NCBI GenBank assembly: GCA_006176705.1
Contig: QRFJ01003326.1
Location: forward strand, 152,383 to 216,382
Direction of reading: 5' to 3'
Origin: Cocos nucifera
Taxonomy: Eukaryota; Streptophyta; Magnoliopsida; Arecales; Arecaceae
Length of the DNA stretch: 64,000 nucleotides
The translations under genes and the position numbers were made by a program. Below are positions 1 to 9,072 of the stretch, in pieces (position 1 is the first letter of the stretch; each line of letters starts with the position of its first letter). The notes beneath the pieces are model-generated. The model was not told where the DNA came from. It did not search any database and saw nothing but the letters and a program-made list of their open reading frames with translations.

Positions 1-1291
1 GTTTGGACTATCCCTAGGTCGTTTGGCATTCACGTTTTGCTCGATAGTTAAAACAGGTACATCAATATGCAACTGATAAAGACCATTAACAAGGAAACCA
101 TTTGCAATTTTATTTCTTTCATAAAGAATGTTACAATGGTCCTTAAAGAAGGTGATCACATAACCTTCTTGTGCTAAGCATGAAACAGAAATCAAATTCC
201 TGCTAGCTGCAGGCACATAATAACAGTCTTTTAAAACTAAGTCTAAACCAGATGGTAATCGAAGAGGGTATGTTCCCACGGCTACTGCAGCAACTCTTGC
301 TCCATTACCGACGCGTAGGATCATGTCTCCATCCCTCAGCCTCCTGCTATCCTCAAGACCCTGCATAGAAGTGCACAGATGAGCACTAGAACCAGAGTCA
401 AGCACCCAACTGGATGCAGAAGAAACCATAAGGTTAGACTCAATAACGAGCATACCTCCAGAAGGACCTTCCTTCTTGTTCTTCAGGGTGGCCAGGTAAG
501 TAGGGCAGTTCCGCTTCCAATGGCCGTCGCTGTTGCAATGGAAACACTTTCCTTTGCCATCGACCTTCTTCTTCGATTCTGCCTTCTTCTTCTTTGATCC
601 TTCTACCTTTTGCTTTTTCACAGACTTCTTTTTCTTTCCATAAGACTTTCTTTTGGAAGAAGTCCGTTCCATAGCAAGAACTGAGCCTTTAGAACCTTTC
701 ATAGAAAGCTCAGCGGTAACCAGCATATTCATCAACTCGGCCAAGGAATTTTGAAGTTTATGCATGTGGTAATTCATGATGAATTGCCCATATGCATCAG
801 TCAAGGATTGCAGAATAATATCGTTCTGCAAGTCCAAGTCCAACTTCACACCGAGCTTCTCAAGCTCTTCCATGTCCTTGATCATTGTCAGACAGTGATC
901 TTGGACTGACTGCCCATCACGCATCTTAGCCTTAAAAAGTCGTTTTCGTGACTTGATATTTGGCTGCGCGACTCTGTTCACCAAACATCTCCTGCAGGTG
1001 AGCCAACATTTGGCGAGCAGTCCCGATATCTTCATGTTGGCGCTGGAGCTCATCAGACATCGAGCCCAACATGTAGTATCTGGCCTTATTGTCTTCGTCA
1101 ATCCATTTTTCCAGAGACGCTCTCTGTTCAGTGGATGGACGAGCTGGTAAGGTGGGAGGGTCCTGGTCCAAAACATGTGTTAACTTCTCTGAACCCAAAA
1201 CAATTTTGTAGTTCCTGAGCCAATCTTTATAATTGGGTCCAGTCAGTCTATGTGTGTCTAGGATACGTGCCAGTGGGTTGGACGCAGACAT
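1..1291 (-). pseudogene. Element A gag-protease-pre-integrase, one frameshift, partial
   Basis: Start of a copia polyprotein: Gag packages the element RNA and the aspartic protease cuts the polyprotein in the cytoplasmic particle. I take ATG at 1289-1291 (MSASNPLAR) as the start because the same start is in C, and as ATA in B and I; a longer frame opens at 1309 without such support. The Gag core runs to about 940, where one extra base compared with C and I shifts the frame. From about 930 to base 1 the shifted frame has no stop. It holds a Lys-rich tract, an intact zinc knuckle CFHCNSDGHWKRNCP (505-546), the protease motif DSGSSAH (Asp codon 397-399) and the start of the pre-integrase region. 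What is visible would need only one base change to read through, so the parent was probably active recently (inference). Confidence 0.88.
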
Positions 1292-3147
1292 TTTCCTATA
1301 GAGAGTCAAAGATTCTAGTTAGATACTGTAATTTTGACTTGACCAATTTGTTTAGGGATTTTATTTTTAAACAAATTAGCTCCCACTATTTTCTCGGATC
1401 CCTACACTCCCTCTGTAGAGATGCGAAAATCTCCGCGATTGATGATTTCTAGTGGGTGGTGCGGTCTCACCAACTGACTCATCACCTCACCTAACAGTTA
1501 TTGGTGATGGGTTAGCCAATGAGTGAACAACTCTTGTTCAATGATTCTCTAATCATGGTGCACCCAAACTTGGTCTCTAATTCATGAATCTCACCGTATC
1601 CGGAATATTGATCCACTCCTTAGTTAAGTCAGACCCACCATTTGCATAGACTGGGTTCCTAATTGGGTCTCTCACCGTATCCGGAATATTGAGCCCAACT
1701 CATCCTCCAGCCCATAGCATCCAATGCCTAATAGACATGGTTGCGTCTTCCCGGTGCAACTGAGCCACTGTATCCAGCCGAGAACAATCAACCCCGGGAA
1801 GGGCCCGCACGTCTACAATGGTGGAAGACCTCGGACTTAATCTTTTCTTAGGGAGAATTGATTCAGGTCTCATTAAACTAGACTTGGCTTAGTCATAACA
1901 ATTATGACTAACCTAGTGGCATGGGTCAGCTCGGATTATTGACCACCTCAGATCAGAACTGTGTCAACAGATATGGCCAGGTAAGTGAGACCGGTGGAAG
2001 GAATATGCCGTTAACTCGCACAAGAATGCATTCAGGTCGAGTAGCTTCCAATTAAAAACCAGTCGGTCGTCTGTGCCAAACTTACCTTAGACACCAAATT
2101 GTTGAGTCAGAACCAATTGGGTTAGCCTATAATCCAGACTCTAACCTCTGAGCCTAATTAGGTCTTGCTTGATCGTGACTCGATCTTGACCCAGACTTAA
2201 TCCTATTAGGCTGGTCAATTTAAGCATTGTTGATCCCATCTAACCAACTCTTGATTCGGTTTGATCAACCGCTTAGACCTAATTGAGCTACCCAAGCCCG
2301 AACCCAGTATTATGAATATGTCTTAGATCTGAAATTCTCAATTTTAGACCTAATTAATATTCCATAAACTTAATTCTTAATTAAGTTGGGTTCATAAACA
2401 AAATATGCACAATAAATCCTAGGGTTTCAGGATCTAGGGTTTTGCAGAAAGTAAGTTTTGGGTTTCTGATTAAGGACGAACACGCAGCACCCCTACACGT
2501 CATAAGAACACCCCATCGAATGGGAAGAGAGGGCCTTTAAACCCTTCTTCGTTCTTATGACCGGACGGCCAAGAGGAACGCCTTAATCAGGAACATGTAA
2601 ATCTACAAAACAGTTATAGATCTATATCATATATCTCATATACAAATTTAGATCTAATCAAGGCATATTTTGCATACATCTCATGTATCAATTCATGCAT
2701 GTTTTCAGATCTAAATTATCACATAATAATCTAAAAAATTAGATTTAAATTGATCTAATCAAAATAAATTCTAATCTAGACAATTATGTAGAACTATTCT
2801 ACAATTAGTCTAGTCATGCATCTATCATATCTCATATGATATTTAAAATTAAATAATTTTTATTTGCTGTTTATCAGATGTTATTATAACACTTATAATA
2901 TCAAAAAATAGTAAATAAGAAGATCTAAAATATGATTTAATCAGATTAAATCAAAGACATGCAAAACTATTCTATAGAACTATTCTATTCTAGAACTAGT
3001 CATGCATATCTTCATGTTCTTAGATCCAAATCATTTAATTTTAATTTTTCTGATTTCAGATCTGATCACATCTCATGTGACATCTGAAATCACTTTATTT
3101 TCTAATTAAAATAAAATTAAAATCAGATCTAAACAATCTTAGAACCA
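1292..3147 (-). other. Element A long untranslated leader
   Basis: About 1.85 kb between PBS and gag without a credible gene. The same order of blocks recurs in B, C and I and partly in G, including a block around 1990-2100 (sense: caccaatttggtgtctaagg and following) and a repeated phrase ctcaccgtatccggaatatt near 1589 and 1671. The PBS-proximal third (about 2600-3147) is very AT-rich. This is probably packaging and leader RNA (inference). Plus-strand frames at 953-1150 and 1252-1452 are antisense shadows. Confidence 0.75.
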
Positions 3148-3161
3148 TGGCTCTGATACCA
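3148..3161 (-). other. PBS of element A (initiator tRNA-Met)
   Basis: On the minus strand this reads TGGTATCAGAGCCA, the usual plant copia PBS complementary to the 3' end of initiator tRNA-Met. It lies two bases from the LTR end, which fixes the LTR boundary and the strand. Confidence 0.95.
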
Positions 3162-3737
3162 GTTGAAGGGAAATCCTGATTTCCCGGTCCAGGTTCGTCC
3201 AGATCTGATTAGATCAAGAGATATATTTCAAAAATTTTCTCTTGATCTCAATCAGATCTTGATATGTTTTCAGATCTGATTCTTATTATTTTAATAAATA
3301 AAATAAAACAAGATAAATTAAATCAAATTCAATTTACCTGATTTGGGTAATCCTATTACCCTGTAGATGATCCTGATTGCAGCGGAAGGTTCTGGATCTT
3401 AGCCACGCAAGCGCCTGGCCTCTACCGGTATCCACTTGGGTTGGATCTGGAGAACCTCTTCTTCTCTATCACACCTCCAAAAATCAGATCTGGATCTGAT
3501 CTGGAGGATCTTCAAAACTCTTTTGAAGATCTGCAGTCGTCCTTTTGCAGCAGCGCAGCCTTCTTGCTTTTGATCGCCTTTCCTTGATCTGAATCGCACC
3601 AAACTAAATCCAAAACACTTTTGGACGTGGAGAGCAAGGGGAGAAGAGACTATGGCATGGAGAAGGAGGGGAGAGGCAGCCTTGGGGCATGGGAAATCTC
3701 ATTTTAATTCACTTAGGATTAGGGTTGGGCGCAGGGT

Positions 3738-3749
3738 CTTATTTATAGA
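3738..3749 (-). promoter_or_regulatory. TATA box of element A LTR
   Basis: Minus strand TCTATAAATAAG. It is at the same place in the LTRs of B (17761-17772 and about 9650-9661) and J (63527-63538). The transcription start should lie about 30 bases further along the minus strand, giving R and U5 down to 3164. Confidence 0.7.
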
Positions 3750-3918
3750 CCTCTTGTGATCCAACTCCTCTTCCTCTCAACCAATCACAACCCTTTGTGA
3801 AATCAGATCTAAATCTGATTGGTTGGAAAAGAGACCCCTGGATTCCTCCTTAGAGGGCGCCTAAGACCAGTCAAACTGGATTCTTAGTAGAACTCTGATT
3901 GGAATCCAAAAGGGAGGT

Positions 3919-4009
3919 GGAGTCCTTGTCCAACAAGGACTCCTAGGCGCCTCCTACTTGGGCTCACGCCACCCTTGGCGTGCGCCCTTCTCCTTGCCAG
4001 GTTCTGGCA
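3919..4009. repeat. Cluster of three inverted repeats in LTR U3
   Basis: IR1 3919-3943 has perfect 11-bp arms GGAGTCCTTGT / ACAAGGACTCC around CCA. IR2 3965-3982 has CACGCCA / TGGCGTG around CCCT. IR3 3995-4009 has TGCCAG / CTGGCA around GTT. The cluster lies about 170 bases upstream of the TATA box in sense orientation. The C-type LTR has the same cluster with different but still complementary arms. Confidence 0.85.
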
Positions 4010-5231
4010 GGGGGACAAGGCCCCCACCAGCTCTCCAATAGGTGCATGACATGTGGTCAAAAGTCAAAGGGTGAATGGTCAACGTTTGACCAGTCAAAGG
4101 TAGACTTTTGACCAAAGTCAAAGAACAAGAAATGGCAGGTGACCAAAAATGGCAGGTAATGTCTTACAAATAAGACAACCTATTTTGACTTGGACAACCT
4201 CCAGTCAGACCATATGAAGGCCTCTGATTGAGCACAAACTCCTTTGGCTCAGTCAGGACAACTTATTTATGATAGTAAAAGAAGAATGTTAGGTTCAATC
4301 GAGTGCTAGCACGATTTCCTTGAACCTAATTGAATCTCATTCAGATCAATTGAACTAGATCAGTTCAATTGATGATCACCAGATTCAAACCCTTGTTTGT
4401 GTGACCCAGTTAGGTTCAGTTCTGTATGGTAATGGGATATGTCATGATCTCTATCATAGACATCATCGAAACTCCTTTCGATGGATCAAAACTCTTCTGA
4501 TTCGAACAGCTAGAATGATCGATCATCTAAATCATTCTAATTGCTCCCAAAATCCACCAGTGACACCTAGCAGTATATGGTGGCAACCCATCAGAGCTGA
4601 ATGCGAACCTCTTGGTGCAGCTACCTGTGTGATTAAGTTCTTCTATCTTGAGCCCCGATCAGATTAGGGTTAAGGTGAACTCGTCAAACCCTAGTCTCTG
4701 TCATATGATGTAATCATTCAATTCGAGTCCAATGTGAAAATCTAAATAGAAACTCTTTCTATTATTTCACTCTGCCATGGCCATGGGCTTTAGGACTTGA
4801 TTCTCATGATCATCATAGGGCTACTCCTCTACCACCGAGGTAGATAGATCCCATCTTGATGCAATCCAGTTCCTACAATGAACATGTCACAGCCAACATA
4901 CACCTCAGGGTTCCATATGGCTAGGAGACCGAGTAATGGTGTAGTCAAACTATAACACCCTCAAGGTGAACTGTCGATGCATCTCAGGTCAAAGAATCAG
5001 ACACACTACTGCTGCAGCATCGAGTCAGTCATTGACGAGAAGGTAGACTTCCTAATGACTACTCGAGGTGGTCACGCTCAGTGCCCTCGTTCTCTAACGA
5101 GTACCTGTACTCTCGCTCCGGTGTCTCCACACCGTAGACTCAAGACTCATCTACTAAAGAGAAGCGATCGTACACCAACCTTCCGGATCAATCACCATCC
5201 TCGTGATGATCCTATGGTCGGGAGCTGTTTA

Positions 5232-5304
5232 TGAGTTAATAATGATTATTCATGTCTTAAATTTTCAACTCTTGAAAATATGAATTATCATTACCATTAA
5301 CTCA
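5232..5304. repeat. 73-bp hairpin near LTR end (U3)
   Basis: Imperfect palindrome starting TGAGTTAATAATGATTATTC and ending with its near reverse complement ATGAATTATCATTACCATTA plus ACTCA; the loop also contains TTTTCAA / TTGAAAA. Counterparts: 11140-11212, 19190-19261, about 27669-27741 and 61974-62046. Confidence 0.85.
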
Positions 5305-5445
5305 AAGGATGTATCACAGACACTAAATATACATGTGTGATAGAAAATAACCCATTTCATTAATTAGTCAAAATTACAATTTTGCCCCTAGAAGTGTATT
5401 ACAAGTGTCAGCCAATTCTGGCTTCTAGGGCATATATATCTAACA

Positions 5446-6071
5446 CTATAGCCATCCAATCCTAACCTACTAGACCTCCATGGACCATCCATCTCCATCA
5501 CTCCCAAGGCTTCGTAAATCCATGCTCTGATCGAACCACTGAATATATCTTCGACTACTTTTCCACCTTCCGATATCGAAGGACGTATAGTCGCTTCTTT
5601 AGTCTTCCTTCGACCATTACCCCTTGGGAAACCTCTCTTCAATGACCTAACACTGCCCATCTTCCTAGAGAACCCTGATGCTCTCTACTAAGATACCTCC
5701 CTGGACTGCTTTATCATCGAGCCTTTCTCAGCCCTGCATCTCCAAGAAAGTGCTACTGCAGTACTCTAGTGCTCCCTACCTATCACATAACCATCATACA
5801 CCTTGGTCTTTCCACCAAGATCGATTAGCAAATCATGCACCAAATCCTTCCATCCTAAAAAAAATTCTTTTTCGTTAATCCTCTCAACCTCCACCTTCAA
5901 CCCACTACTCTCGGTTGGCCAAACCACAGCAATAACGAAGATAGATTTGAGACATACCATAGAATCCTTATGCAGATTTCTAATTTCATCTTGTACGACT
6001 TCTCCTTTCCTTTCATGCACCATCAGGCTTTAAAACCTGGCTCCTTTCATGCACCATCAGGATTTGAAATC
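5446..6071 (-). other. Element K internal sequence after the PBS
   Basis: Region between the PBS of K and the insertion of A. Two minus-strand frames of 85 and 90 codons (5766-6023 and 5388-5660, the latter running into the LTR of A) resemble nothing I recognise. It is more likely leader or a damaged gag start than a host gene. Confidence 0.5.
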
Positions 6072-6076
6072 TGGCT
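6009..6076 (-). repeat. 34-bp tandem duplication beside PBS of K
   Basis: Two units, 6009-6042 and 6043-6076, each beginning cctttcatgcaccatcagg and ending ctggct, differing at a few bases. The second unit runs into the PBS, so the 5' end of the internal region was duplicated. Confidence 0.75.
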
Positions 6077-6085
6077 CTGATACCA
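6072..6085 (-). other. PBS of element K (initiator tRNA-Met)
   Basis: Minus strand TGGTATCAGAGCCA, identical to the PBS of A. It sits three bases after the LTR end ...GGACAACA and gives the direction of K. Confidence 0.85.
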
Positions 6086-6454
6086 TATTGTTGTCCATAA
6101 TGTTCCAGGCATCACCTACCTCTGATTCCAAATTATAGTCCCATGATATCGCTTGAATGCCAATCATCCTTGACATCATAAGCACCGATACCATATTGTG
6201 GAAGCTCTTATTCTTTAGCACGGACTTGAAAAAACCTGTGATGTTCTCTATGGGCAGCAAACCATCAATCCTCCATCTAAATTTGTGATGGGGCACCTCC
6301 CTTCTTAGGCTTGAGGGAGATGCCCTCCTTCGCTAGGGCTTCTTCAAGAACCCTAGGGCGGCAATTCTAGAGAGAAGAGAAGAAGAGAGTTGAGGAAGAA
6401 AAGGTCTATATTCCATAGCATCCATAGCATCATGAAACCCTAATATAACCTATG

Positions 6455-6466
6455 TATTTATACATA
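6455..6466 (-). promoter_or_regulatory. TATA box of element K LTR
   Basis: Minus strand TATGTATAAATACATA spans this site, about 370 bases before the LTR end, a normal place for U3/R in a plant LTR. Confidence 0.6.
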
Positions 6467-6685
6467 GCCATTAGGCCCGACCAAAAACTCTCTGGCTAAT
6501 CCAATATATGAAAGCACTCATCGAGCCCATGTATACCCATGTCTCCCATGCTCTCATCCTCTGGATCCAGACCCGATCCATACATGAATTAGCCCCCTTA
6601 AGACCTCTCAAACTAGACCTTAAGGCCCCTAGGATCAACCCAGACCCTAGCCCAAAATAGACCCTCACATAACTCTGCCCGTGCA

Positions 6686-6860
6686 CTGAGCCGACCCAGT
6701 CTCAGCACTGAGCTGGCTAAGTTCCACCGGGTCCACTCAGTCTGAAAGTATGCTGGCCTAATCCTATGCCATACCAGTAGATCCGAATGTGCAGCTCTCT
6801 ATTTTGCCTGTGCATTAAGACTGAGCCAACCCAAGTTTGGACTGAGCCGGCTAACCTGCA
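6686..6860 (-). repeat. GAGCCGGCTCAG-type repeats in K promoter
   Basis: Several imperfect copies of actgagccgacccagtc, actgagctggctaag and ggactgagccggctaacc. The motif also fills U3 of E and F and occurs in the D LTR, although the surrounding LTR sequences differ. Confidence 0.7.
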
Positions 6861-7070
6861 GAAAATCTTCTTTCTATAGTCTTGATTCTTTGGCTTTGGT
6901 TTCTTACTTCATCTTATGTCCCAGGTCTCTGAAGCACCAACCAAGCCCTTGAAATCTTCGAAGCCAACCTTCTGACTCCTTTCGTGGCCTCCCAAGGCTT
7001 GGGAGCACCACAAATCTTCATAATTTTCTCTCTAAGCTCTCTTCCTCTTCTCATTACTCTACCACATTCA

Positions 7071-7281
7071 TGTTGGAAATGCATGCTCTTCCCACATGGA
7101 TCGGCATGGCCGTTGGTGATTAGCCAAGCAATAAGAAAGTACTTCTCAGAGATTTATGTGGAAGCATAATAAAATAATTCAAGAAATAGAGAAGAAGAGG
7201 AGAAGAGATTTTGGAAGAAAAAAACTTTTATTCAGTATATTTCAGCACACTTACAACCTTGACCAATTTTTAGTATATATG
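7071..7281 (-). repeat. 3' LTR of element E, part 1
   Basis: Matches the start of the 5' LTR of E (39644 onward), including cttcccacatggatcggc. It is interrupted at 7281 by element D; the duplicated target is ATATG (7277-7281) and ATATA (34851-34855). Confidence 0.9.
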
Positions 7282-7384
7282 TGATAAGATTGCGATGTTG
7301 TCATTAAGACACCATATTTATTAGTTTAATCTAACTTTTTAAAATAATTAAAAATAGGTAGATAGTAGTGAGTTGGATCAAATT
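7282..7384 (-). repeat. 3' LTR of element D, part 1
   Basis: Starts TGATAAGATTGCGATG, matching 33248 onward. Interrupted by element C: target copies AAATT (7380-7384) and GAATC (27886-27890) differ by two transitions, and the intact D LTR at about 33345 shows the uninterrupted GAATC. Confidence 0.88.
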
Positions 7385-9072
7385 TGAAGGAAAAATCCTG
7401 ATTTTTGGATCAGGTTCGTTCAGATTTGATCGAACCAAGAAACATATTTCAAAAATTTTTTTCATGTATTCAGATCAGATCTGAGATATTTTAGATTTAA
7501 TTTTATAGATCTAATAAATAAAATAAAAATAAATTAAATCTAATTAATTTGTACCTTGATGTTGGGTAATCAGATTATTCTTTGATGATCCTGCTGATTG
7601 CTTGAGGTTCTAGATCTAGCCACGCAAGCGCCTGGCCTCTATCGATATCCACTCAGACTAAATCTAGAGATATTTTCCTTCTTTATCACCTCTCTAAATA
7701 TCATATCTAGATCTGATTTGGAGGATCTTCAAAACTCTTTTCGAAGATCTGCAGTCGTCTCTGCAGTAGTGCTACCTTCTTCCTTTCTCGTTAGCTTTCT
7801 CTTGCCTGGATCGCATCAAACTAGAGCCCAAAATTCCTTGGGCATGGAGAGGCGAGAGAGAACTGGAAGATGGCATGGAGGAGGGAGAGGTGTAGAATTG
7901 GGGTATGGGATAAGAGAGAACTCTATAAAAGTTGGGTGCATACAAGGTTTATATAGACCCTACTGCGCCATGCAGTGCCTCATCATCCCGGTCAATCACG
8001 TTGCTTCATGCAATCAGATCTAAATTTGATTGGTGGGATGACATCACCTGATCCAATCAAATGAAAGCCTATTCAATTCATCCTTAGGTGGTGCCAAGAC
8101 TGGTCAAAGCTAAGTCTTAGGCACCTTCCTAAGTTGATTCAATGAAGCAAGCCTGGAGTCCCATCCGTATGGGACTCCAGTCATCCCTATCCATGGATGC
8201 ATGCCTCCCTAGGCATGCACCCCCTTATTTTCGATTTCTAGCAAGGGGACAAGCCCTTATCTGCTCTCTTATGGGTGCATGACACATGGATAGATGTCCA
8301 AGGGTCAAAGGTCAATGTTTGATCAAAGTCAAAAGATAAGAATTAGCAGGTGATGAAAAATGGTAGGTGTTGTTTCAAATTTATCTTATAAATTAAGATA
8401 ATCCTTTTCTAATCTGGATAACCTCCAATCAGATCAAGTAAAAGTACCTGGGTGAGCACAAACATATTTGGCTCAGTTGAGATAACTTTTAATGATAGTA
8501 GAAGGAGAACGTTAGGTTCAATCGTATGCTAGCATGATTTCCTTGAACTTAATAGAATCTAATTCAAAACAATTGAATTGGGTTAGTCCAATTGATGATA
8601 TCCAGATCCAAATGCTTGTTTGTATGACTTAGTTAGGTTCAGGTCTATATGGTAATGGGATATGTCATGATCTCTATCATCGACATCATTGAAGCTCCTT
8701 TTGGATGGATTAGAACTCTTCTGATTCAGACAACTAGAATGATCGATCATCTAAATCATTCTAATTGCTCTCAAAATCTACTAGTGACACCTAGTAGTAT
8801 ATGGTGGCAACCCATCAAAATTAAAAATGAACCTCTTGGTGCAGCTACTCGTGTGATTAAGTTCTTCTATCTTAAGCCCCGATTAGATTAGGATTAAGCT
8901 GAACTCATCAAACCCTAATTTCTGTCATATTAATTAATCATTCGATTCAAGTCTGATATGAAAACCTTAATAGAAACTCTTTCTGTTATTTCACTCTGCC
9001 ATGGCCATGGGCTTATGGACTTGATTCTCATGATTATCATAGGACTGCTCCTCATCCACCAAGATAGATAGA
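7385..9072 (-). repeat. 3' LTR of element C, part 1
   Basis: Starts TGAAGGAAAAATCC and matches 25603 onward along its length. TATA-like ctatataaac on minus near 7948-7957. Broken at 9072 by B, with ATAGA duplicated. Confidence 0.92.
9068..9072. repeat. TSD of element B, left copy (ATAGA)
   Basis: ATAGA here and at 19405-19409. Removing B plus one copy restores the contiguous LTR of C, as seen at about 27285 in its 5' LTR. Confidence 0.95.

Larger units (their letters stand above)
1..5445 (-). mobile_element. Element A: Ty1/copia retrotransposon, 5' half
   Basis: Minus-strand copia element entering from the left edge. In sense order it has a 5' LTR (5445 to 3164), a PBS for initiator tRNA-Met, a long leader, and gag-protease running off the window at base 1. 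Integrase, RT, RNase H and the 3' LTR lie to the left. It is the best preserved coding copy here: one frameshift in gag and otherwise an open frame. It was inserted into the internal region of element K; the right-hand target copy would be CTATA at 5446-5450, the left one is not in view. Confidence 0.9.
3164..5445 (-). repeat. 5' LTR of element A
   Basis: Direct long terminal repeat of about 2.28 kb, TGAAGGG... at the left and ...CTAACA at the right; in sense orientation it runs TGTTAG to TTCA. Boundaries are set by the PBS and by matching copies in B, C, I and J. It holds a TATA box (3738-3749), three inverted repeats (3919-4009) and a 73-bp hairpin (5232-5304). Short frames inside it (for example 4401-4667 on plus) are antisense and not genes. 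Confidence 0.93.
6089..7070 (-). repeat. 5' LTR of element K, main part
   Basis: Main segment of the K LTR, holding the promoter repeats (6686-6860), a TATA box (6455-6466) and U5 down to 6089. It is interrupted at 7070 by element E, whose target duplication is ATTCA (7066-7070) and TTTCA (40258-40262). An inner PBS-like string near 6183-6195 was considered as an alternative LTR end and rejected. Confidence 0.72.

Noticed and set aside
379..597. Plus-strand frames over gag-protease (also 14437-14712, 22948-23181, 57347-57595)
   Set aside because: Shadows of the minus-strand Lys-rich and zinc-knuckle region; the opposite frame shows the real motifs.
4401..4667. Plus-strand 88-codon frame recurring at 8649-8891, 10312-10578 and 61463-61696
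   Set aside because: It lies antisense in LTRs that are alike over their whole length, it is broken in the 5' LTR of B, and it resembles no family. Its recurrence follows from LTR similarity.
4977..5234. Recurring 80- to 104-codon plus frames (also 10828-11142, 18938-19192, 19538-19792, 62044-62298)
   Set aside because: Same reason: antisense LTR sequence, no start context, no domain.
5766..6023. Possible host gene in 5446-6071
   Set aside because: Short frames right after a PBS, no recognisable domain, no splice pattern I could support.
6183..6200. Second PBS-like string (minus ATATGGTATCGGTGC) as LTR border of K
   Set aside because: The string at 6072-6085 is an exact PBS and the LTR end beside it (CAACA) mirrors the LTR start TGTTG; the inner string has neither.
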